64,000 nucleotides of DNA, taken from Stenotrophomonas maltophilia. Lineage in GTDB: Bacteria > Pseudomonadota > Gammaproteobacteria > Xanthomonadales > Xanthomonadaceae. The DNA is taken from NCBI GenBank assembly GCA_002364755.1, contig DEZI01000018.1, positions 1-64,000 on the forward strand, written 5' to 3'. The notes beneath the pieces were generated by a model. The model did no database searches, was not told where the DNA came from, and saw only the letters and a program-made list of their open reading frames with translations. Position numbers and translations under genes: made by a program. Shown piece by piece: positions 33,544 to 43,112 of this stretch; within the stretch, counting starts at the first letter, position 1, and every line of letters begins with the position of its first letter.

Positions 33544-36396
33544 TCAGAAACGGTAGGACAGGCTGAAGTAGTAGCGACGGCCCAGCGGGTCGGCACCGAT
33601 GTAGCTGTTGAAGTACGGGTACGCGGTGTTGGTCGGGTCGCGACGGAACTGGTTGTCGGTAAGGTTGACCACCGTGAACTCGGCACGCACGTTCGGGCCG
33701 AACTTCTTGCTGACCTGCAGGTTGTACTGCATGTACGGGGCCAGGCGTTCGGTCCAGGCAGCGTTCCAGTTCGAACCGTAGCGGGTGCCGAACAGGGTGG
33801 CACCCCATTCGTCGCCGGCCCAGCTCAGGCTGCCGCGCAGGCGGCTGCGCTGGCTGTAGTCATACAGCGGCAGGTCGCGGTAGTCGATCAGCTCGTCGTC
33901 GCTGTTTTCCTGGTACTTGTTGGTCAGCACCAGCGAGTAGCCCAGGTCCAGGCCGAAGTCGCCGAGGCGATCGGTATCCAGCTTGTACTTGAAGGTGGCA
34001 TCGATACCGCTGGTTTCCAGCAGCGCCGCGTTGATGTACGCGGTGTTGATCTGAGAGATGCGGCCGTCCAGGGTGGTGCCCGGTGCGTTGGTACGGGTGA
34101 CCAGCGCGGTCAGGTTGCGGCAGAAGGCCGAATCGGAGCCCTGCTCGAACGGCGTGCCATCCGGGCGCACGCCGAGGCGGCAGTTGGCTTCGTTCTGCAG
34201 CAGGTAGGTCGAGCTAAGCTGGGTTGAGGCATCTTCCAGGCGGATCTTGTAGTAGTCCACCGACATGGACATCGAGTCCATGATGTCCCACACGAAGCCG
34301 GCGCCCCACGACTTGCCTTCTTCTTCCTTCAGGTTCGGGTTGCCGGCGATCAGCGACTGCGCCTGGTACAGGGTCACGTCACCGGTCACGTTGCACTGCG
34401 CGCGGGTACGGCCCGGAGCGCCTGCAGCCTGGCCCAGGCCGGTGCCCGAACGGCAGCTGTATTCGTCGAGGATGGTCGAGAACGAGGCGGCGCCTTCGGC
34501 GTAGACCAGCTGCATGTCCGGTGCGCGGAAGCTGGTGGCGTAGGAACCACGGATCAGCAGGTTGCTGAACGGACGGTATTCCAGGCCGACGTTGAAGGTC
34601 TTGGCATCGTCGACGGCAGTGATGTCGTCGTACTTGTCCCAGCGGCCTGCCAGGTTCATCGACAGGTTGCTGAAGATCGGCACGCGGAATTCGGTACCCA
34701 CCGCATAGCGGTTACGGGCGCCGTGGGTTTCACCGGAGCTGGTCAGGTTGTAGATGGTCTGGTCGTCGATCGGACGCAGCTGGTTGGTGCGCACGTCGCT
34801 GACCAAGTCGGTGGTCTGGCGCATGCCTTCGATGACCGCCGCAAAGCCCACCGGGCCGGCCGGCAGCTCGAACAGGTCGCCGCTGATGTTGAAGTTGGCG
34901 GTGGCCGAGGTCGATTCGGCAACGTTCTTCACGCGGGTGGAGAAGCTCTGGTAGATCTCCGGGGTGATCGGAGTGTTCCAGCGGTCCTGGTTCAGCGTGT
35001 AGATCGGGTAATTGCTGATGTAGCCCTGCAGTGGGCCCAGGAAGTAGTCATGCACGGCCTTGGCCAGCAGGCGCGGGCGGTCGGCTTCGTACTCGTACTT
35101 GCCGTAGTTGACGCTCGCTTCCCAGTCGAAACGATCGGCGAAGGTTCCCTGCGCACCGAAGGTGAAGTCGTAGCTCTTCTCGTCGTACAGGGTGCTGGCG
35201 GCTTCGTTGCCACCCAGTTCAAACGGGTTGAAGGTGCGCTGCAGCTGGATCAGGTCCTGCAGGGCGGAGTCGTAGTACACGCTGGTCGCGGCGCCGCTCG
35301 GGTTGGAGGTGAAGCGGTCACCCGAGGTGCCCCAGAACTCGATGCCGCCGCTGGCCTTGGCCTTGGTCTTGTAGAAGTTGACGCTGCCGAACAGCTGGGT
35401 GGTGTCGGTCACGTCGAACGTGCCGTAGCCGTAGCCGTTGAAGTTCTGGTTCTTGTTCCAGATGGAACGGGCGGCGACCTGGGTGTAGCTGCCGCAGTAG
35501 GTGCCGCGCGAGGCGGTGGTCACCGTGGTGTAGTCGAACGCATCACAGGCCGCAGCGTTGTACAGCGCGTTCTGGTTGCGCACGTGGCCGTTCAGGCCGG
35601 CCGAGCTCAGGGCGACCAGCGACAGCGACGGATTCACCGCGATGCCGGCGGCGTTGTTGCGGGTATCGGCCAGCGCGTGGCGCTGCGAGGCGAACACCGG
35701 CTCGTTCTCGCTGTACTGCAGGGCGTAGGTCGCGCTCCAGCGGTCGCCGGTCTTGCCGCCGGTGTATTCGACGTTGACGTTGTCGCCGCCGCCTTCTTCG
35801 GTGGTGCCCGTGGTCAGGCGCAGCTGGTTGCCGTCGTAGTTCTTGCGCAGCACGATGTTGATCACGCCGGCGACAGCGTCCGAACCGTAGATGGCCGAGG
35901 CGCCGCCGGTCAGGACTTCAACGCGCTCGACGATCGAGCTCGGAATGGCCTTGATGTTGACCACGTTGTTGTCGCGGTTGTACGGCTGCGGGTACTGCGC
36001 CGGGCGGCGGCCGTTGACCAGGGTCAGGGTGTAGCCCGGGCCCAGGTTGCGCAGGTTGACCACCTGGGCGTTGGGCGTGAAGCCGGTCACGGCGAGATCG
36101 CCGGTGAACGAGCTGGTGGTGTTCTGGGTCAGGGTCTGCAGCATGTCGCCGACCGACTGGAAGCCTTCGCGATCGATGTCGGCGCGCGAGATGACGGTGA
36201 CCGGCGCCGGGCCTTCGACTTCAGCGCGCTTGATGCGCGAGCCGACGACCGAAACGCGGTCCAGGTTGGTGGCGTTCTTGCCACCGGCTTCGTTGCCGGC
36301 TTCCTGGGCAAAGGCGGGCGAAACGACGGCTGCCAGCAGGGCGGTCGTCAGAGCAAAGCTCAGCGGGTGGCGGCTGAGCGCCGTGCGGATGGTCAT
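33544..36396 (-). CDS. TonB-dependent outer-membrane receptor
   Basis: A 950-residue receptor that imports a large ligand through the outer membrane using TonB energy. Signal peptide (LSFALTTALLAAVVSPAFA), a possible TonB box around LDRVSVVGSRI, plug domain with VTVISRADIDREGFQSVGDML and VERVEVLTGGASAIYGSDAVAGVINIVLRK, then a long beta-barrel ending in the typical aromatic terminus RYYFSLSYRF. The ligand is unknown; location beside S9 and M13 peptidases suggests peptides. The ATG at 36396 follows GGGGA. An upstream block shared with the paralogue at 39632 may be its promoter. Confidence 0.94.
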   Translation of the reverse strand: MTIRTALSRHPLSFALTTALLAAVVSPAFAQEAGNEAGGKNATNLDRVSVVGSRIKRAEVEGPAPVTVISRADIDREGFQSVGDMLQTLTQNTTSSFTGDLAVTGFTPNAQVVNLRNLGPGYTLTLVNGRRPAQYPQPYNRDNNVVNIKAIPSSIVERVEVLTGGASAIYGSDAVAGVINIVLRKNYDGNQLRLTTGTTEEGGGDNVNVEYTGGKTGDRWSATYALQYSENEPVFASQRHALADTRNNAAGIAVNPSLSLVALSSAGLNGHVRNQNALYNAAACDAFDYTTVTTASRGTYCGSYTQVAARSIWNKNQNFNGYGYGTFDVTDTTQLFGSVNFYKTKAKASGGIEFWGTSGDRFTSNPSGAATSVYYDSALQDLIQLQRTFNPFELGGNEAASTLYDEKSYDFTFGAQGTFADRFDWEASVNYGKYEYEADRPRLLAKAVHDYFLGPLQGYISNYPIYTLNQDRWNTPITPEIYQSFSTRVKNVAESTSATANFNISGDLFELPAGPVGFAAVIEGMRQTTDLVSDVRTNQLRPIDDQTIYNLTSSGETHGARNRYAVGTEFRVPIFSNLSMNLAGRWDKYDDITAVDDAKTFNVGLEYRPFSNLLIRGSYATSFRAPDMQLVYAEGAASFSTILDEYSCRSGTGLGQAAGAPGRTRAQCNVTGDVTLYQAQSLIAGNPNLKEEEGKSWGAGFVWDIMDSMSMSVDYYKIRLEDASTQLSSTYLLQNEANCRLGVRPDGTPFEQGSDSAFCRNLTALVTRTNAPGTTLDGRISQINTAYINAALLETSGIDATFKYKLDTDRLGDFGLDLGYSLVLTNKYQENSDDELIDYRDLPLYDYSQRSRLRGSLSWAGDEWGATLFGTRYGSNWNAAWTERLAPYMQYNLQVSKKFGPNVRAEFTVVNLTDNQFRRDPTNTAYPYFNSYIGADPLGRRYYFSLSYRF

Positions 36397-36502
36397 GGAT
36401 GGATCCCCTGATGTATCGAATCTCGACAGGCGCGTGGGCCTGTCGTCCCTGTAGGGCTTTTCGCCCCGTCCTGTAACCGGCTTCACAAGCCGATGAGCTG
36501 AC

Positions 36503-36531
36503 GTTAACACGACCTTAACTTGATGTGTCAA
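36503..36531 (-). promoter_or_regulatory. Candidate promoter of the TonB-dependent receptor
   Basis: On the minus strand TTGACA (36531-36526) is a perfect -35, with a 17-bp spacer to GTTAAC (weak -10). The spacer region carries the 17-base block TAACACGACCTTAACTT (plus strand 36505-36521), repeated with 14 of 17 matches upstream of the decayed paralogue (39708-39724). Confidence 0.45.
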
Positions 36532-36754
36532 CTGTTCATGCTCCCGTCATGAAGCCAAGCTAGGCAAAGTGCTGATTTGGATGGATTTTTGATACAAGGC
36601 GTTGATTTCAAATGAAAGGTTTCTCTGCTTGGCACGCCGCGCCGACTCCCTGCGGAGGGTGCAGACGGTGCTGGATGTTCAGCCGGCAGTCCGGGTTGTG
36701 ACGGCAGACGGGGGAGGGGGGGCGTTGCGACGCCCGCGGGCCAGCCACGCGGGC

Positions 36755-36782
36755 AAAAAAAAGGCCCCGCCGAAGCGGGGCC
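36755..36782 (-). terminator. Intrinsic terminator of the receptor pseudogene
   Basis: GGCCCCGC and GCGGGGCC with loop CGAA; on the minus strand it is followed by eight T. It is a textbook terminator and remains intact despite the decay of the gene. Confidence 0.9.
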
Positions 36783-36815
36783 AGTACCAGTCATTCCCTG
36801 GAGCGTCGCGACGCT

Positions 36816-39632
36816 TACTTCGCGCCGAAGTCGTACTGCATCTGGGCGTAGATCGCCCGGCCTTACGGGTTGTAGAGGCTTTCGTTGTACGGCGCGCTGC
36901 TGTTGCCGCCGAAGCTGTGGCGCTGGCTCGACGGGTTCTTGTTGAACACGTTGTTGACCATCAGCGACAGGGTCAGGTTGTCCATCGCGCGGTAGCTCAC
37001 GCTCAGGTTGTAGGTGGTGTACGAGCCCCACTTGCCAGCCTTGTAGCCCGAGGAGTGGACGTAGTCATAGCCTTCGCCCAGGTACGCCATGTAGTTGGGG
37101 GTACGGCCGATGTAGTTGTAGTACAGGGTGGTGGTCCACTGGTTCTTCGCCCAGCCGATCGAACCATCGGCTCGCACCTTGGCGAAGGCCTGGTAGTTCC
37201 ACATCGCATACGGATGGCGCAGCAGGTCCAGGTAGTCATCGCCGGTCTGCGGCGGCACTTCGCGCTTGAGGATGTTGGTGTAGTTGCTGGCGAACTGCAG
37301 CGAGCCGAAGCGACCAATGTCCTGCACGTACTTGAAGCTGGCGGTCAGCGCATTGAGGTTCTGGCGTGCCACGTTGAGCTTGGGCGTGTAGATCTGGTCC
37401 AGGTTGCCCGACGCATCGCGGGTGACCCAGTCGGCCACGTTCTGCAGGTGGCGTTGGTGTTGTTGTCCAGGTTGTTGCGGCAGTAGTACTCGGCACGCAG
37501 CAGCTGGTCGGAGCTGAGGGTGTCGACCTCGTTCTCGATCTTCCAGCGGTAGTAATTCACCGACAGCGAGAGGTTGGCCATCGGTGCCCAGACCACGCCG
37601 GCGTTCCACACATCGGCGGTGATCGGTTCCAGTTCCGGGCTGCCCGACTGCACGCCGAGGGTGGACTGGCCTGCATACGGGCAGCCGACGGTGTAGGCGG
37701 GCTCGAAGCCCAGCTGTGCGCAGCGGTAGTAGTCGGTGGCGGCAGTGTAGAAGCCGCTTTCGCCCTGGAAGGCATCGGGCAACGACGGCGGACGGAACGC
37801 GGTGCCGTACTTGCCGCGGAACAGCAGGTTTTCAATCGGACGGAACTCGACGCCGATGCTGTACGTCGACTTGTCGACCGTGTTGTCGGCGATCTTGAAG
37901 GCGTCGTAGCGGCCCGAACCGGTGACAGTGAGCGAGTCGAGCAGCGGCAGGCGCAGTTCGCCGGTCACCGCGTAGTTGCTGCGATGGCCGGCGCCGGCCA
38001 CCGACGTGGTGCCCCAGACATCACCGTTGGGCAGGCGCTCATGCGGGCTGTAGTCCCAGCCTTCGCTGCCGCCTTCGACGACGATGCCCAGGCCGGCGTC
38101 GCCACCGGGCAGGGAGAACAGCCCGCTGTTGGTCAGCTGCACGCGGCCCAGGTTCTGCCAGGTGCGGCTCTGGTTGTAGGTGTATCCGGTGAAGCTCTGG
38201 AATTCGCCTGCCGGCAGCTGTGAGTAGAACGCACCCCAGTTCGGGCTGTAGATCTTATAGCCATCGTCTGTCTGGCCAAGCACTGGACCGAACACGTTCT
38301 GTTCGAAACAGCTGTCGATCGGCCCGGCCCAGCGAGCGAAGCTGCGCTCGGTCAGTTTGTACTCGCCGCGGCTGAAGCTGGCGCTGTAATCCCAGTTGGT
38401 GCCGAAAGTGCCGCGGCCGCCCAGGGTGATCTGGCAGGCCTTGTTGCGGTTGGTTTCCTGGATGTCACGGTAGCCTTGGCCGCCAATGTCCTCCGGCGCG
38501 AACGCGCGCTGCAGGCTCATGTACTGGTCGGTGTCCTGGTCGTAGATGTAGCCGAAGCCAGGGCCGGTGCTCCAGAACGTGTAGCCGGAACCGGTGACGT
38601 AGTTGATCTCTTCCAAGCTGTAGAGCGCCTCGCCGAACAGTTCGAAGTTCTCGTTCACCTGGAAGTTGAGCGAGGTGTAGAACTGGCTGCTTTCCTTGCG
38701 TTCTTGATGGTGCGGTAGCCGGCGCTGTACTTGGAGCCACACGATTCGCCCGCGGCACGGGTGCCCAGTTCGGTGGTGCCGCCGAATTGCCCGGCCACGC
38801 TGGCGCAGCGGGTCGGGTCCATCATGACGAACGCGTTGTTTTCGGCAGGCAGGTAGACGAGGAAGTCGTTGGACGGCACCTGCGGCGAGTAGCCGCCAGG
38901 GTTGTTTGGTCAGGTCGCGCTGGTAGCCTCAGATCGGACTGGACGTCTCGTACTGCACGTTGAACAGCGCGTTGAAGCGATCATCGGTGCTGTTGAAGCC
39001 CTTGGCCACGCTGACCCGGACGTTGTTGCCGCCGCCCTCGGTGTAGGCGCCGCCGCGCACGTTGATCGTGCCGCCATCCATGCGCTTCTTCAGGATGATG
39101 TTGACCACGCCGGCGATGGCATCGGAGCCGTACAGCGACGACTGGCCGCCCGGCAGGATCTCGATGCGCTCGACGATGTCGATCGGGATGCCGCTGATGT
39201 TGTTGAAGGCGTCGCTGCCGTTGTACAGCGCCGGGTACTGCAGCATCGGGCGACCGTTGATCAGGTACTTGGTGTAGCCCGGATCCAGGCCGAACATGCC
39301 GGCCGCTTCGGCACACCCTGGGTGAAGGCCGCGGAGGACTGGCCGCCCTGCAGGCCGCCGGTGGTCAGCGAGGATTGCTGCAGGACTTCGGCGATGCTGG
39401 TGAAGCCGCGGGTCTGGATGTCCTCGGCGGTGACGGTCAGCACCGGGGTGTGGTTTTCCACCTTGGTCTGCGGGATGAGCGAACCGGTGACGGTCACGCG
39501 ACCGAGGTCGGTGGTCTCCCTGCTGTCCTGGGCGAAGGCGGGAAGGGCGGTGGCGAGCAGGCTGCCGAACAGCGCGAGCGAGAGCGGGTGGCGGACGACA
39601 TTGGTGGACAACGAGTCATTGCTATATCCCAT
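36816..39632 (-). pseudogene. Decayed TonB-dependent receptor (six lesions)
   Basis: A paralogue of the intact receptor gene downstream of it. It begins with a good signal peptide (HPLSLALFGSLLATALPAFA) and plug (LTVTAEDIQTRGFTSIAEVL, RIEILPGGQSSLYGSDAIAG), and its last strand is IYAQMQYDFGAK. The frame is broken near 39305, by TGA at 38929-38931 where Trp is expected (SPI-stop-GYQRD), by an extra base near 38905, near 38700, near 37452, and by TAA at 36863-36865 where Tyr is expected (YNP-stop-GRAIYAQ). No full-length product is possible. Promoter block and terminator are still present. Confidence 0.88.
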
Positions 39633-40041
39633 CCATTAAGCAATGCAGGCAGTCCCCGGTGCCGGGGCATTCAATCAGCTTCAGTTTCCAAGTTGTGGGG
39701 CCGAACATAACACGGCATTAACGTTAATGGTACGAGGTCCTAAGAAATCTTTGTGTTTTGTGAATAATTTCTGGGTAAATTCAACGAGATGGGCATTTAT
39801 TTAAAGCTGTCTTAATAATGTATTTACTTATTCTTAACTATTGAATTTAAAATGAGCACTGCGTTTCACCCAAAAGCAGTCGTCTGAATTACCGCTGCCA
39901 GTAGATTCTGTTGAAGCTGTATTCCGCGCGCAGCAGGTGTTCGGTGCTGGTTGGCTACGCGCGCAGGACGGCAGGGCTGCGCCTGGCTGAACTTGTATGA
40001 TGGGAGGTTGCCCGCCCCATGAACCGCTTCCGGAGTCCGCA
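39633..40041. other. AT-rich 409-bp intergenic region
   Basis: Much lower in GC than the rest of the window between about 39700 and 39880. It holds a perfect 14-bp palindrome CATTAACGTTAATG (39716-39729), the shared receptor promoter block (39708-39724), and near 39889-39951 a minus-strand stretch reading TSTEHLLRAEYSFNRIYWQR, which resembles a barrel segment of the pseudogene. The mrp promoter must be at its right end. Confidence 0.55.
39708..39729 (-). promoter_or_regulatory. Receptor promoter block with palindrome
   Basis: TAACACGGCATTAACGT overlaps the palindrome CATTAACGTTAATG. It lies 76 bases upstream of the pseudogene start and matches the block upstream of the intact receptor, so both genes were probably under the same control. 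Confidence 0.45.
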
Positions 40042-40896
40042 GTGAACAGCCCCGCCCGTCGTCCCCATGCCAGCCAGGTGCAGAAGGGCCTTTCGCCCCA
40101 TGCGCGCATCCGTAACGTGATCGCGGTGGGATCGGGCAAGGGGGGCGTGGGCAAGTCCACCACCTCGGTGAATCTGGCCGTCGCGCTGCAGCAGCTCGGT
40201 GCCCGCGTGGGCGTGCTCGACGCCGATATCTACGGCCCCAGCGTGCCGGCCATGCTCGGCCTCTCCGGCCGCCCGGAAAGCCCGGACAACAAGAGCATCG
40301 AGCCGATGCGTGCGTTCGGCGTGGACACCATGTCCATCGGCTACCTGGTGGAAGACGAGACGCCGCTGATCATGCGCGCGCCGCGGGCGACCGCCGCCCT
40401 GACCCAGCTGTTCGAAGACACGCTGTGGGACGATCTGGACTACCTGCTGATCGACCTGCCGCCGGGCACCGGTGACATCCAGCTGACCCTGGTGCAGAAG
40501 ATTCCGCTGGCCGGTGCGGTCATCGTCACCACGCCGCAGGACATCGCCACGCTGGATGCGAAGAAGGCGCTGAAGATGTTCGAGAAGGTGGAGGTGCCGG
40601 TGCTGGGCATCGTCGAGAACATGGCCGTGCACACCTGCAGCAACTGCGGCCACATCGAGCACCTGTTCGGCGAGGGCGGCGGCGAGCGCATGGCCGTGCA
40701 GTACGGCGTGCCGCTGCTGGGGTCGCTGCCGCTGCAGATCGACATCCGCGAACAGGGGGATGCCGGCAACCCGATCACCGTCGTCCAGCCCCAGTCGACC
40801 GCGGCCCAGGCCTACCGCCGCGCCGCCGAGCGCCTGGTGGAGGAGGTGGGCAAGCGCCCGCGTGCCTCGATCCAGATCCTGTCCTCGCTGCTGTAA
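40042..40896 (+). CDS. mrp: Mrp/ApbC-family Fe-S cluster carrier ATPase
   Basis: A 284-residue P-loop ATPase that carries and delivers iron-sulphur clusters in the cytoplasm. The deviant Walker A VGSGKGGVGKST (residues 29-40), the LLIDLPPGTGD switch, and the cluster-binding CSNC motif (near residue 197) define the family. The N-terminal DUF59 domain of many Mrp proteins is absent; only about 23 residues precede the ATPase fold. The start is chosen as GTG at 40042 after CGGAG; ATG at 39997 is an alternative. Next to dcd. Confidence 0.92.
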   Translation: MNSPARRPHASQVQKGLSPHARIRNVIAVGSGKGGVGKSTTSVNLAVALQQLGARVGVLDADIYGPSVPAMLGLSGRPESPDNKSIEPMRAFGVDTMSIGYLVEDETPLIMRAPRATAALTQLFEDTLWDDLDYLLIDLPPGTGDIQLTLVQKIPLAGAVIVTTPQDIATLDAKKALKMFEKVEVPVLGIVENMAVHTCSNCGHIEHLFGEGGGERMAVQYGVPLLGSLPLQIDIREQGDAGNPITVVQPQSTAAQAYRRAAERLVEEVGKRPRASIQILSSLL

Positions 40897-40975
40897 GGCC
40901 AGGCCTGCGGGGCTGCGGCGTGCGTGCCCGGCCCCCTGCTAGAATCCACGCGCCCCCTCGTACCCAGGACAGAGC

Positions 40976-41548
40976 ATGAGCATCAAGAGTGACCGTTGGA
41001 TCCGCCGTATGTCCGAGCAGCACGGCATGATCGAGCCGTTCGAGGCCGGGCAGGTGAAGCACGCCAACGGCGAGCGCATCGTCAGCTACGGCACCTCCAG
41101 CTATGGTTACGACGTGCGCTGCTCGCGCGAGTTCAAGGTGTTCACCAACATCAACTCCACGATCGTCGACCCCAAGCACTTCGACCCGGGCAGCTTCGTC
41201 GACATCGTCGGTGATGAGTGCATCATCCCGCCGAACAGCTTCGCGCTGGCGCGTACGGTGGAGTACTTCCGCATTCCGCGCGACACCCTGGTGGTGTGCC
41301 TGGGCAAGAGCACCTATGCCCGCTGCGGCATCATCGTCAACGTGACCCCGTTGGAACCGGAGTGGGAAGGCCACGTCACCCTGGAATTCAGCAACACCAC
41401 GCCGCTGCCGGCGCGCATCTACGCCAACGAAGGCGTGGCCCAGATGCTGTTCTTCCAGGCCGCGGCCGACGACGTCTGCGAGACCTCGTACAAGGACCGC
41501 GGTGGCAAGTACCAGGGCCAGACCGGCGTGACCCTGCCGCGCACCTGA
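40976..41548 (+). CDS. dcd: dCTP deaminase
   Basis: A 190-residue enzyme that deaminates dCTP to dUTP for thymidylate synthesis. Length and sequence match the bacterial trimer-forming Dcd: [24 protein letters not shown], the nucleotide-binding [30 protein letters not shown], and the C-terminal [14 protein letters not shown] that closes over substrate. The catalytic Glu lies in [24 protein letters not shown] -10 box at 40940-40945 suggests its own promoter after mrp. Confidence 0.96.
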   Translation: MSIKSDRWIRRMSEQHGMIEPFEAGQVKHANGERIVSYGTSSYGYDVRCSREFKVFTNINSTIVDPKHFDPGSFVDIVGDECIIPPNSFALARTVEYFRIPRDTLVVCLGKSTYARCGIIVNVTPLEPEWEGHVTLEFSNTTPLPARIYANEGVAQMLFFQAAADDVCETSYKDRGGKYQGQTGVTLPRT

Positions 41549-41559
41549 TCAACATATCG

Positions 41560-41631
41560 GTAGCGCCGGGCCATGCCCGGCGTTTTCGTATGGGCCGCGT
41601 GGTGCATTCGCCGGGCATGGCCCGGCGCTAC
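41560..41631. repeat. GTAG intergenic repeat downstream of dcd
   Basis: A complete GTAG...CTAC element with two halves (GCGCCGGGC-CAT-GCCCGGCG and CGCCGGGC-AT-GGCCCGGCG) between convergent dcd and the 55-residue membrane protein gene. It probably ends transcription from both sides. Confidence 0.85.
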
Positions 41632-41633
41632 CT

Positions 41634-41801
41634 TTATTTGCCGCGTCCGAACAGCATCGCGATGCCGACGCCGACCAGGCCGACCGGCCACCAGGTCAGG
41701 AACAGCTTGGACAGGTTCAGGTGCGTCCAGCCCAAGTTGCTGGCGAGCATGAACAAGCCGATCAGGATCAGCAGGATGGCGGCGACGAGATTGAAGCGCA
41801 T
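41634..41801 (-). CDS. 55-residue membrane protein (LiaI/DUF5668-like)
   Basis: A small gene encoding two hydrophobic segments: RFNLVAAILLILIGLFMLAS and WWPVGLVGVGIAMLFGRGK, separated by NLGWTHLNLSKLFLT. This pattern, two helices joined by a loop with a W-x-P in the second, is that of LiaI/LiaF-type transmembrane (DUF5668) proteins; they are often linked to envelope stress. It lies 15 bases after the HIT gene stop, so it is probably the last gene of the DLH-HIT operon. There is no strong ribosome-binding site. Confidence 0.7.
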   Translation of the reverse strand: MRFNLVAAILLILIGLFMLASNLGWTHLNLSKLFLTWWPVGLVGVGIAMLFGRGK

Positions 41802-41816
41802 CGGGTCGTCAAAGGC

Positions 41817-42239
41817 TCAGGGGTGGGCCGGATATCCTAGCCGTTCCTTCCAGTAGGCGACATGCTGGTCCAGTGCGGCCGGCTCGTAGCGGTGCGCCGG
41901 ACCACTGCCCCAGACGGGCCCCGGCCACGCCGGATCGCCGTCGTGGCGGCCGATCACGTGGAAATGCAGCTGGCGCACGATGTTGCCCAGCGCGCCGATG
42001 TTGATCTTCTCCACCCCGTCCGTGCCGTGCAGGGCCTTGCAGGCGCGGTTGAGTTCGGTGCGCAGCTTGTCCTGCTGCTCGCCGTCCAGCTCGATCCATT
42101 CGGTGATCCCGGCCAGGCGCGGCACCAGCACCAGCCAGGGGAACCGTTCGTCGTTCATCAACCGCACTTGCGACAACGGGCCTTCTGCTACCAGGACGCT
42201 GTCGGTGGCCAGGCGTGAATCCAGTTCAAAATCGCTCAT
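41817..42239 (-). CDS. HIT-family (histidine triad) protein
   Basis: A 140-residue cytoplasmic nucleotide-binding protein of the HIT superfamily. The triad region reads RQLHFHVIGRHDGD: the first His of HxHxH is Gln, a common variant in this proteobacterial subgroup, while the central and third histidines remain. WLVLVPRLAGITEWIELD is the conserved N-terminal strand-helix. The substrate is probably a nucleotide or dinucleotide phosphate; not established. The ATG overlaps the end of the dienelactone hydrolase gene (ATGA). Confidence 0.9.
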   Translation of the reverse strand: MSDFELDSRLATDSVLVAEGPLSQVRLMNDERFPWLVLVPRLAGITEWIELDGEQQDKLRTELNRACKALHGTDGVEKINIGALGNIVRQLHFHVIGRHDGDPAWPGPVWGSGPAHRYEPAALDQHVAYWKERLGYPAHP

Positions 42240-42907
42240 CCAAGATGCTCCGTGAAGAAGTCCAGGGTGCGTTGCAGCGCCAGGGCGGCGCTGTCTGGAT
42301 CATACGCATGTCCGACCTCCCGGTTGAAGGCGTGGTCGGCTGGATAGACGTAGGTGGCCATCTGCGGCAGCTTTTCGCGGTGGGCCTGCACGGCTTCCGG
42401 TGGGATGCTCTTGTCCTGGGCGCCGAAGTGGAAGATCACCGGCGCCTTGGGCGTTTCGTCGAGGAAACTGACGTTGCGGCCGCCGTAGTAGCTGGCCGAG
42501 GGCAGGCCCAGGCGCATCGCCGCCAGCAGGGCCACGCTGCCGCCCCAGCAGTAGCCGACGGTGCCGACCTTGCCATGGGGGGCCAAGCGCGTCGCTGCGG
42601 CGCGGACCACTTCCAGCGCCTTCTCCATGCCCAGGGTGTTGACCCGCTCCAGGCCGTCCTTCACGCCATCGGGGCTGTAGGGCAGGGCATCGGGGTCGGA
42701 TTCCGGGCCATCGACCAGGTCGAAGAACGACGGCGCCAGCACGGCGTAGCCTTCGGCGGCGAAGCGCTCGGCCACCCCGCGCATGTGCGCGTTGACCCCG
42801 AAGATTTCCTGTATGACCACCAGCGCCGCGCGCGGCTTGCCCTCGGGCAGGACCTGCCAGGCGCGGACCGGGCCATGATGCGTATCCAGGGTGATCCATT
42901 CGGACAT
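42236..42907 (-). CDS. Dienelactone hydrolase family protein
   Basis: A 223-residue alpha/beta hydrolase. The catalytic triad of the DLH family is visible: nucleophile Cys120 in [10 protein letters not shown], Asp in [11 protein letters not shown] and His in [28 protein letters not shown] carries the Glu and the substrate-binding loop typical of this family. Chlorocatechol genes are absent, so the natural substrate is probably another cyclic ester or lactone. It is the first gene of a three-gene unit with the HIT protein and the 55-residue membrane protein. Confidence 0.92.
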   Translation of the reverse strand: MSEWITLDTHHGPVRAWQVLPEGKPRAALVVIQEIFGVNAHMRGVAERFAAEGYAVLAPSFFDLVDGPESDPDALPYSPDGVKDGLERVNTLGMEKALEVVRAAATRLAPHGKVGTVGYCWGGSVALLAAMRLGLPSASYYGGRNVSFLDETPKAPVIFHFGAQDKSIPPEAVQAHREKLPQMATYVYPADHAFNREVGHAYDPDSAALALQRTLDFFTEHLG

Positions 42908-43027
42908 CGTCGGGTACCTCGTTGCAGGGGACAGGCCTGCATTGTCGACGCTGGCCGGGTTAGCGGCGTGTCAGCGGCTGTGCCCGATCAGGCGGCTGGC
43001 CGTTCAGAGCCCCGCCACCAACCCCGT

Positions 43028-43033
43028 TATACT
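43028..43033 (+). promoter_or_regulatory. Candidate -10 of the rimO promoter
   Basis: TATACT lies 79 bases before the rimO ATG. The leader between them contains an 8-bp hairpin (CCCCTGCC 43064-43071 with GGCAGGGG 43077-43084). Confidence 0.45.
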
Positions 43034-43112
43034 GGCGCCCTTTCAGGCCCCGGCCCCCAGGACCCCCTGCCATGTCGGCAGGGGCCCAGGCCCCCAGAGT
43101 CCCGCGATTTCC

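Larger units (their letters stand above)
36397..36815. other. 419-bp region between the two TonB receptor genes
   Basis: No gene. It contains the receptor promoter near 36503-36531, a long 5' leader, and near its right end the terminator of the pseudogene (36755-36782). Nothing else is recognisable. Confidence 0.6.

Noticed and set aside
36816..39632. Five separate small genes in the decayed receptor
   Set aside because: The pieces join to one TonB receptor when frames are shifted; none has its own start signal except the first.
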